Source: Rhizobacter sp. Root1221 (GTDB lineage Bacteria > Pseudomonadota > Gammaproteobacteria > Burkholderiales > Burkholderiaceae_C). Taken from it: a DNA stretch of 64,000 nt. Both the position numbers and the translations under genes were made by a program. The stretch is taken from positions 39,255-103,254 of the forward strand of contig NZ_LMDI01000008.1 of assembly GCF_001425785.1 (NCBI RefSeq), in the 5' to 3' direction. The first letter of the stretch is position 1, and each line of letters starts with the position of its first letter. Shown one piece after another: positions 1-10,194 of the stretch. The notes under the pieces were generated by a model that searched no databases, was not told the origin of the DNA, and worked only from the letters and a program-made list of their open reading frames with translations.

Positions 1-155
1 CCACACGCCACGAACAACTCCACCAGCCGGAGCGCCCAGTGCTTGCGCTGCGCCAGCCGGGGACCCACGATGCCCAGCCGTTCATTGACGAACGGCAGGT
101 TCGCGGCCACCACGGCCACGAGCAGCACGAGCCAGACGGCGGCCTGCCCGCTCAT
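1..155 (-). CDS. DUF2818 family membrane protein (5' part only)
   Basis: Starts at the ATG complementary to 153-155 and runs off the left edge, so only about 51 residues are present. The translation begins MSGQAAVWLVLLVAVVAANL and continues into NERLGIVGPRLAQRKHWALR. This is a hydrophobic N-terminal helix followed by a basic segment, as in the DUF2818 proteins commonly found right after nuoN in Burkholderiales. It lies 17 bases downstream of the nuoN stop and is probably the last or next-to-last gene of the complex I operon. Function unknown; an inner-membrane location is inferred from the helix. Confidence 0.75.
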   Translation of the reverse strand, partial: MSGQAAVWLVLLVAVVAANLPFVNERLGIVGPRLAQRKHWALRLVELFVAC

Positions 156-172
156 GGGTAATCCTCAGTCTC

Positions 173-1651
173 TCAGCTCTTGAGCGCGTTCAGCACGGCC
201 CCGGCGCACAGCTCCATCAAGCCACCCGGCACGAGGCCGAAGGCCAGCGCAGCCAGGCCGTTCACGGCCAGCACGGCGCGCACGTCGAACGTGGCGGCGA
301 TGGGGGCGGTGTCGGTGGGTTCGTCGAAGTACATGACCTTGACCAGGCGCAGGTAGTAGTACGCCCCCACCAGCGACAGCACCACCGCGATCACGGCCAG
401 CACGATGTACGAGGTTTCGTTCGTGGTGACGATGGCCTGCAGCACCGACAGCTTCGCGAAGAAGCCCACGGTGGGCGGAATGCCGGCGAGCGAGAACATG
501 AACACGGCCATCACGGCGGCAAAGAAGGGGCTGCGCTTGGCCAGGCCCTTGAAATCGTCGATCTGGTCAGCCTCGAACCCCTGGCGCGACAGCAGCATCA
601 CCATGCCGAAGGTGCCGAGCGTGGTGAACACGTAGGTGACGATGTAGAACAGCGCCGAGCCATAGCCGTTGGGCGCCGACAGCGTGTTGTTGGCGATCAC
701 CGTGGGCGCGAACCCGAGCAGCATGAACCCGATGTTGCTGATGGTGGAGTACGCCAGCATCCGCTTCAGGTTGCTCTGCGCGATGGCCACCACGTTGCCG
801 ATGAACATCGACCCCACCGACAGCACCACGATCATCTGCTGCCAGTCGACCGCGAGACCCAGCAGGCCTTCCACCAGCAGGCGGAACGTCATCGCGAACG
901 CGGCCAGCTTGGGCGCGCCGGCGATCAGCAGCGTCACGGCCGTGGGGGCGCCGTGGTACACGTCGGGCACCCACATGTGGAACGGCACCGCACCCAGCTT
1001 GAAGGCCACGCCCGACACCACGAACACGAGGCCCAGGGCCAGCACGGCCTGGTTGATCTGGCCGGCCACGATGGCCTCGAACACACGCGGGATCTCGAGC
1101 GACCCGGTGGCGCCGTACATCATCGACAGGCCGTACAGGAGGAAACCGCTGGCGAGCGCCCCCAGCACGAAGTACTTCATGGCCGCTTCGGTGGCCGCCG
1201 CGTGGTCGCGGCGCAGCGCGGTCAATGCGTACAGCGACAGCGACATCAGCTCGAGGCCGAGGTACATCACGAGGAAGTTGTTGGCCGACAGCATCACGCT
1301 GATGCCCAGCAGCGAGAACAGGCTCAGCGTGAACAGCTCACCCTTGAGCATCTCGCGTTCGGCGGCATACGGCCGTGCATACACGAGCGAGATCATCACG
1401 GCCAGCGCGGAGAAGAACCCCAGCAGGTGGCCGAGCGAATCGCTCACCACCATGCCCTGCATCGCGTAGATGGCATCGGCGTCGATGTAGGCGTAGTGCA
1501 TGGCGGCCACGACGGCGAGCGTGAGCTGCGTCAGCCAGTACGTGGGGGTGCGGCGCGGGCTCTTGACCCACAGGTCGACCATGGACACCACGAGGGCCAT
1601 GGTCAGCAGCACGAGCTCGGGGTAGATCGCCAACCAGTTCATGTCATTCAT
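173..1651 (-). CDS. nuoN: NADH-quinone oxidoreductase subunit N
   Basis: A 492-residue polytopic protein of the antiporter-like subunit family (Proton_antipo_M). It forms one of the proton-translocating modules in the membrane arm of complex I. The sequence shows about fourteen hydrophobic helices and the family hallmark GVAFKLGAVPFHMWVPDVYHG near residue 220, with the conserved lysine, followed by GAPTAVTLL. Length is normal for the family. It is the last nuo gene of a complete nuoA-N set. The start used gives MNDMNWL; an in-frame Met three codons later is an alternative. Confidence 0.97.
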   Translation of the reverse strand: MNDMNWLAIYPELVLLTMALVVSMVDLWVKSPRRTPTYWLTQLTLAVVAAMHYAYIDADAIYAMQGMVVSDSLGHLLGFFSALAVMISLVYARPYAAEREMLKGELFTLSLFSLLGISVMLSANNFLVMYLGLELMSLSLYALTALRRDHAAATEAAMKYFVLGALASGFLLYGLSMMYGATGSLEIPRVFEAIVAGQINQAVLALGLVFVVSGVAFKLGAVPFHMWVPDVYHGAPTAVTLLIAGAPKLAAFAMTFRLLVEGLLGLAVDWQQMIVVLSVGSMFIGNVVAIAQSNLKRMLAYSTISNIGFMLLGFAPTVIANNTLSAPNGYGSALFYIVTYVFTTLGTFGMVMLLSRQGFEADQIDDFKGLAKRSPFFAAVMAVFMFSLAGIPPTVGFFAKLSVLQAIVTTNETSYIVLAVIAVVLSLVGAYYYLRLVKVMYFDEPTDTAPIAATFDVRAVLAVNGLAALAFGLVPGGLMELCAGAVLNALKS

Positions 1652-1672
1652 TGTTTCGTTCCCGAGGTCCGA

Positions 1673-3166
1673 TCAGTTCAGCTTCGAGACGGCCACGTGG
1701 CGGAGCAGTTCGTTGACGCTGACGTGCATCACATCGGTGAAGGGCTTCGGATACACACCCATGTACAACGTTGCCACCGCGAGCACGGCCAGCATCAGGA
1801 ACTCGCGGGCGTTGATGTCGGTCAGCCCACGCACGTCGTCGTTGACGACCGAGCCGAAGTACACGCGCTTGATCATCCACAGCGTGTAGGCGGCGCCGAA
1901 GATCAGCGCGGTGGCCGACAGCGCGCCCAGCCAGAAGTTCACCTTCACGGTGCCAAGGATCACCATCCACTCGCCCACGAAGCCAGCGGTGGCCGGCAGG
2001 CCGCAGTTGGCCATGCCGAAGAACACGGCGAACGCGGTGAACTTGGGCATGGTGTTGACCACGCCGCCGTAGCTGGCGATCTCACGCGAGTGCACGCGGT
2101 CGTACAGCACGCCGATGCACAGGAACATGGCACCCGACACGAAGCCGTGCGACACCATCTGCACCAGCGCACCCGACACGCCGAGTTCGTTGAACAGGAA
2201 AAAGCCGAGGGTGACGAAACCCATGTGCGCCACCGATGAGTAGGCGACGAGCTTTTTCATGTCCTGCTGCACGAGGGCCACGAGGCCCACGTAGATCACG
2301 GCGATCAGCGACAGCGCGATGATGAACCAGGCGTACTCGTGGCTGGCATCGGGGGCGATGGGCAGCGAGAACCGCAGGAAACCGTAGCCGCCGAGCTTCA
2401 GCATGATGGCCGCCAGCACCACCGAACCGCCGGTGGGCGCTTCCACGTGGGCGTCGGGCAACCACGTGTGCACCGGCCACATCGGCACCTTGACCGCAAA
2501 CGCCGCGAAAAACGCGAAGAACAGCAGGGTCTGCGCCGGCAACGACAGCGGCAGCGTGTGCCACGTCAGGATCTCGAAGCTGCTGCCCGACTTGTAGTAC
2601 AGGTAGATCAGCGCCACCAGCATCAGCAGCGAGCCGGCCAGCGTGTAGAGGAAGAACTTGAAGGCCGCGTACACCCGGCGCGGGCCACCCCACACGCCGA
2701 TGATGATGTACATCGGGATCAGCGTGGCCTCGAAGAACACATAGAACAGCAGGCCGTCGAGCGCGGAGAACACGCCGATCATCAGGCCCGACAGGATCAG
2801 GAACGCGCCCATGTACTGGTTCACGCGGTCGGTGATGACCTCCCACGCGGAGATCACCACGATCACGTTGATGAACGCAGTGAGCAGCACGAACCACACC
2901 GAGATGCCGTCGACGCCGAGGTGGTAGTGCGCCTTGAAGCGTTCGATCCAGAACTGCTTGTCCGGGTTGGCCGAGTTCTCGACGAACTGCATGGCCGCCG
3001 TGGTGAGGTCGAACCCGGTGTAGAGCGGGATCGTGACGAGGAAACTGACGATGGCCGCGGCCAGCGCGAACCAGCGCACCGCGCCCGCGTAGCGGTCACG
3101 GCCGAAAGCCAGGAGGAGCACGCCGGAGAAGACCGGCAGCCAGATGGCGAGACTCAACAAACCCAT
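1673..3166 (-). CDS. nuoM: NADH-quinone oxidoreductase subunit M
   Basis: A 497-residue antiporter-like membrane subunit of complex I. Recognisable family segments are FFEATLIPMYIIIGVWGG around residue 145, with the conserved glutamate, and AFAVKVPMWPVHTWLPDAHV around residue 225, with the lysine and the HTWLPDAH signature. It carries proton translocation in the distal membrane arm. It sits between nuoL and nuoN with 21 bases to each neighbour, consistent with one transcript. Confidence 0.97.
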   Translation of the reverse strand: MGLLSLAIWLPVFSGVLLLAFGRDRYAGAVRWFALAAAIVSFLVTIPLYTGFDLTTAAMQFVENSANPDKQFWIERFKAHYHLGVDGISVWFVLLTAFINVIVVISAWEVITDRVNQYMGAFLILSGLMIGVFSALDGLLFYVFFEATLIPMYIIIGVWGGPRRVYAAFKFFLYTLAGSLLMLVALIYLYYKSGSSFEILTWHTLPLSLPAQTLLFFAFFAAFAVKVPMWPVHTWLPDAHVEAPTGGSVVLAAIMLKLGGYGFLRFSLPIAPDASHEYAWFIIALSLIAVIYVGLVALVQQDMKKLVAYSSVAHMGFVTLGFFLFNELGVSGALVQMVSHGFVSGAMFLCIGVLYDRVHSREIASYGGVVNTMPKFTAFAVFFGMANCGLPATAGFVGEWMVILGTVKVNFWLGALSATALIFGAAYTLWMIKRVYFGSVVNDDVRGLTDINAREFLMLAVLAVATLYMGVYPKPFTDVMHVSVNELLRHVAVSKLN

Positions 3167-3187
3167 GTTCTTGTTCTCCGTGACCGC

Positions 3188-5230
3188 TTATCTGCCCAGC
3201 GGGTTGCTGAGGTAGGGCCACAACTGCCAGGTCATCAGGCCCACGACACCGAGGATCATGACCAGCGCATACCAGTAGAGGTAACCCGTCTGCACGAGAC
3301 GCACCACCGAGGCCAGGCCGCCAACGAGGCGGGCCGAACCGTTGACGAGGGCGCCGTCGATCAACGCCGCATCCCCACCCTTCCACAGGCCACGGCCCAG
3401 CAGGCGGGCGCCGGCGGCGAGCACGTTTTCGTTGAACCAGTCGAAGTAGTACTTGTTCTCGAGGATGCGGTTGATGAAACCGGTGCGGGCCTTGATGGCC
3501 GCCGGGATCTCGGGCTTGACCATGTAGAAGAAGTACGCGGACGCGACACCGGCCAGCGCGAGCCACAGCGGTGCGGTGCTCAGGCTGTGCAGCGCCATCG
3601 CGAGCGCGCCGTGGAACTCTTCGCCGAGTTCCTTCATGGCCGGGTGCAACTCGTGGTTGATGAAGATGGCGTCCTTGAAGAAGTCGCCGTACAGCATGGG
3701 CTGGATGGTCATGTAGCCGATCACCACCGAGGGGATGGCCAGCAGCACGAGCGGCAGCGTGACGACCCACTTGGACTCGTGCGGCGTGTGCGCGTGGTGG
3801 TGGTCACCGTGGCCGCCATGGTCATCATCGTGGTGGTCGTGTTCGCCCGGGAACGGCTTGTGGTGGAAGTGTTCCTTGCCGTGGAAGACGAGGAAGTACA
3901 TCCGGAACGAATAGAAGGCGGTCACGAAAACACCGGCCAGCACCGCGAAGTTCGCGAAACCGGCGGCCGGCAGGTGGCTCAGGTGCACGGCCTCGATGAT
4001 GCTGTCCTTCGAATAGAAGCCCGAGAACAGCGGCGTGCCGATCAGCGCGAGCGAGCCCAGCAGCGACGTGATCCAGGTGATGGGCATGTACTTGCGCAGG
4101 CCGCCCATGTTGCGGATGTCCTGGTCGTGGTGCATGCCGATGATGACCGAACCGGCGCCGAGGAACAGCAGCGCCTTGAAGAACGCATGCGTCATCAGGT
4201 GGAACACGGCCACCGAGTAGGCCGACGCGCCGAGGGCCACGGTCATGTAACCGAGCTGCGAGAGCGTCGAGTACGCCACCACCCGCTTGATGTCGTTCTG
4301 GATGATGCCCAGGAAGCCCATGAACAGCGCGGTGATGGCGCCGATCACCATCACGAAGTTCAGCGCCGTGTCGGACAACTCGAACAGCGGCGACATGCGC
4401 GCCACCATGAAGATGCCGGCCGTCACCATCGTGGCGGCGTGGATCAGTGCCGAGATGGGCGTGGGGCCTTCCATCGAGTCCGGCAGCCACACGTGCAGCG
4501 GGAACTGGGCGCTCTTGCCCATCGCGCCGATGAAGAGGCAGATGCAGATAACGGTGATGAGCAGCCAGTCGGTGCCCGGGAACCCGAGCTTGGCGAGGTC
4601 ACCCGCCTTGGCGAACACCTCGGTGTAGCTCAGCGTGTCGCCGTAGGCCACGATCAGGCCGATGCCGAGGATGAAGCCGAAGTCGCCCACCCGGTTCACG
4701 ATGAAAGCCTTCATGTTCGCGAAGATGGCCGAGGGTTTCGTGTACCAGAAACCGATCAGCAGGTACGACACGAGGCCCACCGCTTCCCAGCCGAAGAACA
4801 GCTGCAGCAGATTGTTGCTCATCACGAGCATCAGCATCGAGAACGTGAACAGCGAGATGTACGAGAAGAAGCGCTGGTAACCGGCGTCCTCTTCCATGTA
4901 GCCGATGGTGTAGATGTGCACCATCAGCGACACGAACGTCACCACGCACATCATCATGGCCGTGAGGCCGTCCACCATGAAGCCCACTTCCATCTTCAGG
5001 TTGCCCAGCACCATCCATTCGTACACGGTGGCGTTGAAGCGCGCGCCGTCGGCGATCACGTCCTTCAGCACCATGGCCGACAGGATGAAGGCGATGGCCA
5101 CGCCCAGGATGGTGGCGATGTGCGAGCCGCGGCGGCCCACCGCCTTGCCGAAGAAGCCGGCGATCACGGCGCCGGCGAGCGGTGCCAGCGGCACCGCGAG
5201 CAACAGGTTCTGCGAGAGTTGTGCAGACAT
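3188..5230 (-). CDS. nuoL: NADH-quinone oxidoreductase subunit L
   Basis: A 680-residue subunit, the largest of the antiporter-like complex I proteins, including the C-terminal extension that forms the long lateral helix. Diagnostic segments are LQLFFGWEAVGLVSYLLIGF near residue 140 and GKSAQFPLHVWLPDSMEGPT near 235. An unusual feature is a strongly His/Asp-rich loop at roughly residues 445-485 between transmembrane helices (runs such as EHDHHDDDHGGHGDHHHAH). It follows nuoK with a 3-base gap. Confidence 0.97.
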   Translation of the reverse strand: MSAQLSQNLLLAVPLAPLAGAVIAGFFGKAVGRRGSHIATILGVAIAFILSAMVLKDVIADGARFNATVYEWMVLGNLKMEVGFMVDGLTAMMMCVVTFVSLMVHIYTIGYMEEDAGYQRFFSYISLFTFSMLMLVMSNNLLQLFFGWEAVGLVSYLLIGFWYTKPSAIFANMKAFIVNRVGDFGFILGIGLIVAYGDTLSYTEVFAKAGDLAKLGFPGTDWLLITVICICLFIGAMGKSAQFPLHVWLPDSMEGPTPISALIHAATMVTAGIFMVARMSPLFELSDTALNFVMVIGAITALFMGFLGIIQNDIKRVVAYSTLSQLGYMTVALGASAYSVAVFHLMTHAFFKALLFLGAGSVIIGMHHDQDIRNMGGLRKYMPITWITSLLGSLALIGTPLFSGFYSKDSIIEAVHLSHLPAAGFANFAVLAGVFVTAFYSFRMYFLVFHGKEHFHHKPFPGEHDHHDDDHGGHGDHHHAHTPHESKWVVTLPLVLLAIPSVVIGYMTIQPMLYGDFFKDAIFINHELHPAMKELGEEFHGALAMALHSLSTAPLWLALAGVASAYFFYMVKPEIPAAIKARTGFINRILENKYYFDWFNENVLAAGARLLGRGLWKGGDAALIDGALVNGSARLVGGLASVVRLVQTGYLYWYALVMILGVVGLMTWQLWPYLSNPLGR

Positions 5231-5233
5231 CGA

Positions 5234-5572
5234 TCAGCCCTTCAACTCGTCGAGTTCGTCGACATTGATGGTGGCGCGGTTGCGGAACAGCACGACCAGG
5301 ATGGCGAGGCCGATGGCCGACTCGGCGGCGGCCACGGTCAGGATGAAGAACACGAACACCTGGCCGGCCATGCGGTCGGCGACCACCGGGAGGTAGTGCG
5401 AGAACGCGATGAAGTTCAGGTTCACCGCCAGCAGCATCAGCTCGATGCACATCAGCAGCACGATGAGGTTCTTGCGGTTCAGGAAGATCCCGATCACCGA
5501 CAAGGCGAACAGGATGGCGCCCACGGACAGGAAATGCCCGAGGGTGATGGGGCCCAACGCGAGACTGGTCAT
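5234..5572 (-). CDS. nuoK: NADH-quinone oxidoreductase subunit K
   Basis: A 112-residue protein with three transmembrane helices. The family core is visible as [15 protein letters not shown], with the conserved membrane-embedded glutamate, and [19 protein letters not shown], with the second glutamate; both are part of the proton pathway. It is about ten residues longer at the N-terminus than most NuoK; a later start is not obvious. Its ATG overlaps the nuoJ stop by four bases (ATGA), indicating translational coupling. Confidence 0.96.
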   Translation of the reverse strand: MTSLALGPITLGHFLSVGAILFALSVIGIFLNRKNLIVLLMCIELMLLAVNLNFIAFSHYLPVVADRMAGQVFVFFILTVAAAESAIGLAILVVLFRNRATINVDELDELKG

Positions 5573-6216
5573 TTGGTTTCTCCCGCGGCCGGCTGGTCGC
5601 CGGCGGGTGCGGCAGGCGCTTCCACCACGGCGTCCATCTTGACCATGCGCAGGCGGTCACGCGCCTTCACACGCACCTGGTCGGACGGGTTCATCGACTT
5701 GGTGTCGCGGCGCGGGCGCAGCGTCAGCGCGATGGCGGCGATGATGGCGACCAGCAGCAGCACGGCGGCGAGCTGCAGCGGGTACAGGTACTGGGTGTAG
5801 ATCTCGATGCCGAGCAGCTTCGTGTTGCCTTGTGCCACTTCAGCGGCCGTGGCCTGCGGTGCCTCGCTGAGGCGGAAGCCGCCCAGCAGCACCGCGGCCA
5901 TCTCGAGCGCGATCACCACGCCCACGAGGCCCGCGAGCGGGAAGTGCTTCCAGAAACCGGCACGCAGCCCGTCGACGTTGATGTCGAGCATCATCACGAC
6001 GAACAGGAACAGCACCATCACGGCGCCGACGTAGACGAGCACGAGCGAGATGGCGAGGAACTCGGCCTGCAGCAGCATCCACACGCACGCGGCGGAGGCA
6101 AAGGCCAGCACGAGGAACAGCGCCGCATGCACCGGGCTGCGGGCCGTGATCACACGGAACGCAGCGCCCAGCAGCACGGCAGAGAAAACGTAGAAAAGCG
6201 CAGTGGTCATGTCCAT
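5569..6216 (-). CDS. nuoJ: NADH-quinone oxidoreductase subunit J
   Basis: A 215-residue subunit with five N-terminal transmembrane helices, typical of NuoJ (for example [18 protein letters not shown]). A hydrophilic C-terminal tail ends in an Ala/Pro-rich stretch, which is common in betaproteobacteria. It forms part of the membrane-arm junction of complex I. The alternative start two codons downstream (MTTALFY) is equally plausible. The gene overlaps nuoK by four bases. Confidence 0.95.
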   Translation of the reverse strand: MDMTTALFYVFSAVLLGAAFRVITARSPVHAALFLVLAFASAACVWMLLQAEFLAISLVLVYVGAVMVLFLFVVMMLDINVDGLRAGFWKHFPLAGLVGVVIALEMAAVLLGGFRLSEAPQATAAEVAQGNTKLLGIEIYTQYLYPLQLAAVLLLVAIIAAIALTLRPRRDTKSMNPSDQVRVKARDRLRMVKMDAVVEAPAAPAGDQPAAGETK

Positions 6217-6273
6217 GGGGTTCGAAGGCGCCTGGCCGCCCTGACCGGGTGGCCTGATCCGCCGACCTGTCGG

Positions 6274-6771
6274 TCAGCGGTAGCGGGCGTCAGCCTCCTT
6301 GTTGGCGGCGATCTCGGCCTCGTAGCGGTCACCCACCGCGAGGAGCATGTCCTTCGTGAAATACAGGTCGCCGCGCTTTTCGCCGTGGTACTCGAACACG
6401 TGCGTCTCGACGATGGAGTCGACCGGGCAGCTTTCTTCGCAGAAGCCGCAGAAGATGCACTTCGTGAGGTCGATGTCGTAGCGCGTGGTGCGGCGCGAAC
6501 CGTCGTCGCGCACTTCCGATTCGATGGTGATGGCCATCGCCGGGCACACGGCTTCGCACAGCTTGCAGGCGATGCAGCGCTCTTCGCCGTTTTCATAGCG
6601 GCGCAGGGCGTGCAGGCCTCGGAAGCGCGGGCTCAGCGGTGTCTTTTCCTCGGGGAATTGCACCGTGATGTTGCGCGAGAAGAAATGCCGGCCGGTCAGG
6701 GCCAGGCCCTTGAACAGCTCGATGAGAAGGAAACTCGAGAAGAGATCCTTGATGGAGGCAACGGCAGCCAT
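6274..6771 (-). CDS. nuoI: NADH-quinone oxidoreductase subunit I
   Basis: A 165-residue ferredoxin-like subunit with two 4Fe-4S motifs, [12 protein letters not shown] and [12 protein letters not shown]. They bind clusters N6a and N6b on the path to quinone. The N-terminal amphipathic region ([20 protein letters not shown]) anchors it at the membrane. Length is usual for proteobacterial NuoI. It lies 7 bases after nuoH. Confidence 0.97.
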   Translation of the reverse strand: MAAVASIKDLFSSFLLIELFKGLALTGRHFFSRNITVQFPEEKTPLSPRFRGLHALRRYENGEERCIACKLCEAVCPAMAITIESEVRDDGSRRTTRYDIDLTKCIFCGFCEESCPVDSIVETHVFEYHGEKRGDLYFTKDMLLAVGDRYEAEIAANKEADARYR

Positions 6772-6778
6772 GGGGAGC

Positions 6779-7843
6779 TCACTTCCAGATGTTGTACGGC
6801 GACTGGATCCAGAGACCCACCACCAGCAGCCACACCAGCGTGACCGGAATGAAGATCTTCCAACCCAGACGCATGATCTGGTCGTAGCGGTAGCGCGGGA
6901 ACGAGGCGCGCACCCACAGGAAGACGGTCACGACGACGAAGGTCTTGAGGCCGAGCCAGATCCAGCCCGGGATCCAGTTGAACGGCGCAAAATCGAACGG
7001 TGACAACCAGCCGCCCAGGAACAGCGTGGCGGTGATGATCGACACCAGGATCATGTTGGCGTACTCGGCCAGGAAGAACATGGCGAAGGCCATGCCCGAG
7101 TACTCGATCATGTGGCCGGCCACGATTTCCGATTCACCTTCCACCACGTCGAACGGATGGCGGTTGGTTTCGGCGAGGCCCGAGATGAAGAAGACAACGA
7201 AGATGGGCAGCAGCGGCAGCCAGTTCCACGACAGGAACCCGAGGCCCATGCTGGCAAACTGGCCGCGGCCTTGCTGCAGCACGATCTCGCTCATGTTCAG
7301 CGTGCCCGAGACCATCAGCACCACGACCATGCAGAAGCCCATGGCGATCTCGTAGCTCACCATCTGGGCCGAAGCACGCAGCGCGCCCAGGAAGGCGTAC
7401 TTCGAGTTCGATGCCCAGCCGGCGATGATCACGCCGTACACCTCGACGGACGTGATGGCCAGCAGCAGCAGCAGGCCGGCGTTGACGTTGGCCAGCACCA
7501 CGTCGGGGCCGAACGGCACCACGGCCCAGGCGGCCAGCGCCGGCATGATGGTCATCACGGGGCCCAGCAGGAACAGGCTCTTGTTCGCTGCCGTGGGCAT
7601 GATGATCTCCTTGAAGATCAGCTTGACCGCGTCGGCGATGGGGGTCAGCAGGCCCATGGGGCCCACGCGGTTCGGGCCCGGACGGATCTGCGTCCAGCCA
7701 ATGGCCTTGCGTTCCCACAGCGTGAGGTAGGCCACGCAGAGCATCAGCGGTGCCACCACCGCGATGATCTTGATCAGCGTCCAGACGACCGGCCAGAACC
7801 CACCGAGCGTCGCGCTGCCAAAAGAGGTGATCGTGTCGAGCAT
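6779..7843 (-). CDS. nuoH: NADH-quinone oxidoreductase subunit H
   Basis: A 354-residue membrane subunit that forms much of the quinone chamber. Typical segments are [19 protein letters not shown] around residue 43 and [20 protein letters not shown] around 215, with the acidic residues of the quinone site. I chose the start MLDTITSFG at 7843. The reading frame stays open a further 29 codons upstream but would then overlap the end of nuoG and add a non-homologous arginine-rich peptide. Gap to nuoG is 13 bases. Confidence 0.95.
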   Translation of the reverse strand: MLDTITSFGSATLGGFWPVVWTLIKIIAVVAPLMLCVAYLTLWERKAIGWTQIRPGPNRVGPMGLLTPIADAVKLIFKEIIMPTAANKSLFLLGPVMTIMPALAAWAVVPFGPDVVLANVNAGLLLLLAITSVEVYGVIIAGWASNSKYAFLGALRASAQMVSYEIAMGFCMVVVLMVSGTLNMSEIVLQQGRGQFASMGLGFLSWNWLPLLPIFVVFFISGLAETNRHPFDVVEGESEIVAGHMIEYSGMAFAMFFLAEYANMILVSIITATLFLGGWLSPFDFAPFNWIPGWIWLGLKTFVVVTVFLWVRASFPRYRYDQIMRLGWKIFIPVTLVWLLVVGLWIQSPYNIWK

Positions 7844-7856
7844 GTCGGGGTGGTCC

Positions 7857-10169
7857 TCAGGCTTTCTCGACGGTGATCGGGCCGAACATCGCACCCAGGC
7901 CGGCGGTGGCCGGGTGGCCTGCCGGTACACGCACGGCGTTGACGGCCAGCGTGGGGTCGAGCTGCGCGGTCAGCACGGCGATGGCCTCACCCTGCGACAG
8001 GCGCACGGCGGAGGTGCCATTCAGGCCCAGTTCGGCCCACAGCGATGACGACAGGCCGGCGACCGGCGGACGCGCGTCCTTCGTGAGCTGCAACGACGTG
8101 GCGCGGCGAACCATCGAATCGGTGGCGTAGATCATCACGTCGGACACACGCTCGAGCGCCGTGGTGGCCGCTGCGGGCTTTGCCACGGCCGAGGTCTTGT
8201 TGCTCAGGCGGGCCGGCACGGCCGACACATCGCCCAACGCTTCGGCTCGCACTTCTTCCGAGGTTTCCTGCGCGAACCCTTCCAGGCCCATCAGGTTGCC
8301 GAGCACACGCAGCACCTTCCAGGCCGGACGCGCGTCGCCCAGGGGTTTGACGACGCCGTGGAAGCTCTGCACACGGCCTTCGGCATTGACGAACGTGCCC
8401 GAGGTTTCGGTGAACGGGGCGATGGGCAGCAGCACGTCGGCCACGTCGAGCGCGGCGTTCTTGAATGGCGTGAGTGCCACCACCAGTGCCGCGCCTTGCA
8501 GGCCACGCACGGCGGCTGCCGGGTTGGCCGCGTCGAACGCGGGTTCGGTGTTCAGCAGCACGCACGCCTTGAGCGAACCGGTGAGCATCTGCTGGGCGTT
8601 CAGGCCGCCCTGCCCCGGCAGCACGTTGACGAGCTGCGCACCCACGGTGTTGGCCGCTTCGGTCAGGTAACCCACGCTGGCACCGGTCTGTTCGCCGATC
8701 CAGTTGGCCAGCGACAGCAAGCCGCTTGCCTGCGGGTGTTGTGCGGCAGCGTTGCCCAGCAGCACGGCCTTGCGTTCGCCCGACAGCAGCGACACGGCTA
8801 CCGCCTTGGCGGCATCGGTCACGTTGGCGCTCAGGGGGGCGGATGCGCCCTTCTCGGCGGCCACGGCGGCGGCGATCTCGGCGAGCGTCTGCACCCAGCC
8901 GCTCGGGGCCACGGTCAGCGTGCTGGCAACGGGCATCAGCCAGTCGTCCTGCACGGCGTGCAGGCTGTGCACCTTGGCGCCCTTGCGGGTGGCCTGGCGC
9001 AGGCGGGAGGCGAACAGCGGGTGGTCCTTGCGCAGGAACGAGCCCACGACCAGCACACGCTGCAGGTTCGACAGCGACGCGATGGACGTGCCGAGCCAGC
9101 GCACGCCTTCCGGCGCGGTGAAGTCGGCATGGCGCACGCGGTGGTCGATGTTCTGGCTGCCTAGGCCACGCACGAGCTTGGCCAGCAGGTGGAGTTCTTC
9201 CACCGTGCTGTGGGCCGAGCCAATGGCACCGAGGCTTTGCGCACCGTGCTGCTGCTTGATTTCGGTCAGGCTGCGCGAGACGTACTCGAGCGCGGTGGTC
9301 CAGTCGGTGGTTTGCCACTCACCGTTCTGCTTGACCATCGGCTGCGTCAGCCGGTCGTCGCTGTTGATCGATTCGTACGAGAAGCGGTCGCGGTCGGCGA
9401 TCCAGCATTCGTTGACGTCTTCGTTCTCGAGCGGCACCACGCGCATCACACGGTTCGACTTGACCTGGACGATCAGGTTGGCACCGGTGCTGTCGTGCGG
9501 GCTCACGCTCTTGCGGCGCGACAGTTCCCAGGTGCGGGCGCTGTAGCGGAACGGCTTGCTGGTCAACGCGCCCACCGGGCAGATGTCGATCATGTTGCCG
9601 GAGAGTTCGGAGTCGATCGTGTCACCGGCCACCGTGGTGATCTCGGAGTGCTCGCCGCGGTGGATCATGCCGAGTTCCATCTGGCCGGCCACTTCCTGGC
9701 CGAACCGGACGCAACGCGTGCAATGGATGCAGCGGCTCATCTCTTCCATCGAGATCAGCGGGCCCACGTCCTTGTGGAACACCACGCGCTTTTCTTCGCT
9801 GTAGCGCGAGGCCGAGGCACCGTAGCCCACGGCCAGATCCTGGAGCTGGCATTCGCCGCCCTGGTCGCAGATGGGGCAGTCGAGCGGGTGGTTGATCAGC
9901 AGGAATTCCATCACGCCCTGCTGGGCCTTCAGTGCCTTCTCGCTCTTGGTGCGGACGATCATGCCCTGCGTGACGGGCGTGGCGCAGGCCGGCATGGGCT
10001 TCGGCGACTTTTCGACGTCGACCAGGCACATGCGGCAGTTGGCCGCGATGGACAGCTTCTTGTGGTAGCAGAAATGCGGGATGTAGGTGCCGGCCTTGTC
10101 GGCGGCATGCATCACCATGCTGCCCTCCAACACCTCCACCTTCTTGCCGTCGAGTTCGATTTCGATCAT
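7857..10169 (-). CDS. nuoG: NADH-quinone oxidoreductase subunit G
   Basis: A 770-residue iron-sulfur subunit of the peripheral arm. The N-terminus is a 2Fe-2S ferredoxin domain (cysteines in [18 protein letters not shown]). It is followed by the His-Cys 4Fe-4S region ([18 protein letters not shown]), a further cluster motif ([10 protein letters not shown]), and a molybdopterin-oxidoreductase-like domain that is catalytically inactive in this family. It lies between nuoF and nuoH. Confidence 0.97.
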   Translation of the reverse strand: MIEIELDGKKVEVLEGSMVMHAADKAGTYIPHFCYHKKLSIAANCRMCLVDVEKSPKPMPACATPVTQGMIVRTKSEKALKAQQGVMEFLLINHPLDCPICDQGGECQLQDLAVGYGASASRYSEEKRVVFHKDVGPLISMEEMSRCIHCTRCVRFGQEVAGQMELGMIHRGEHSEITTVAGDTIDSELSGNMIDICPVGALTSKPFRYSARTWELSRRKSVSPHDSTGANLIVQVKSNRVMRVVPLENEDVNECWIADRDRFSYESINSDDRLTQPMVKQNGEWQTTDWTTALEYVSRSLTEIKQQHGAQSLGAIGSAHSTVEELHLLAKLVRGLGSQNIDHRVRHADFTAPEGVRWLGTSIASLSNLQRVLVVGSFLRKDHPLFASRLRQATRKGAKVHSLHAVQDDWLMPVASTLTVAPSGWVQTLAEIAAAVAAEKGASAPLSANVTDAAKAVAVSLLSGERKAVLLGNAAAQHPQASGLLSLANWIGEQTGASVGYLTEAANTVGAQLVNVLPGQGGLNAQQMLTGSLKACVLLNTEPAFDAANPAAAVRGLQGAALVVALTPFKNAALDVADVLLPIAPFTETSGTFVNAEGRVQSFHGVVKPLGDARPAWKVLRVLGNLMGLEGFAQETSEEVRAEALGDVSAVPARLSNKTSAVAKPAAATTALERVSDVMIYATDSMVRRATSLQLTKDARPPVAGLSSSLWAELGLNGTSAVRLSQGEAIAVLTAQLDPTLAVNAVRVPAGHPATAGLGAMFGPITVEKA

Positions 10170-10194
10170 GTCGTTTGTCGCCTTGCGGGTCCGC

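Noticed and set aside
2339..5800. Plus-strand open frame of 1153 codons across nuoM-nuoK
   Set aside because: It is antisense to well-supported nuo genes; its His/Gln/Arg-rich translation is the typical mirror of high-GC third-position bias.
7844..7930. Longer nuoH start at 7930
   Set aside because: It adds 29 Arg/Pro-rich residues overlapping nuoG; NuoH family length and the conserved N-terminus support 7843.
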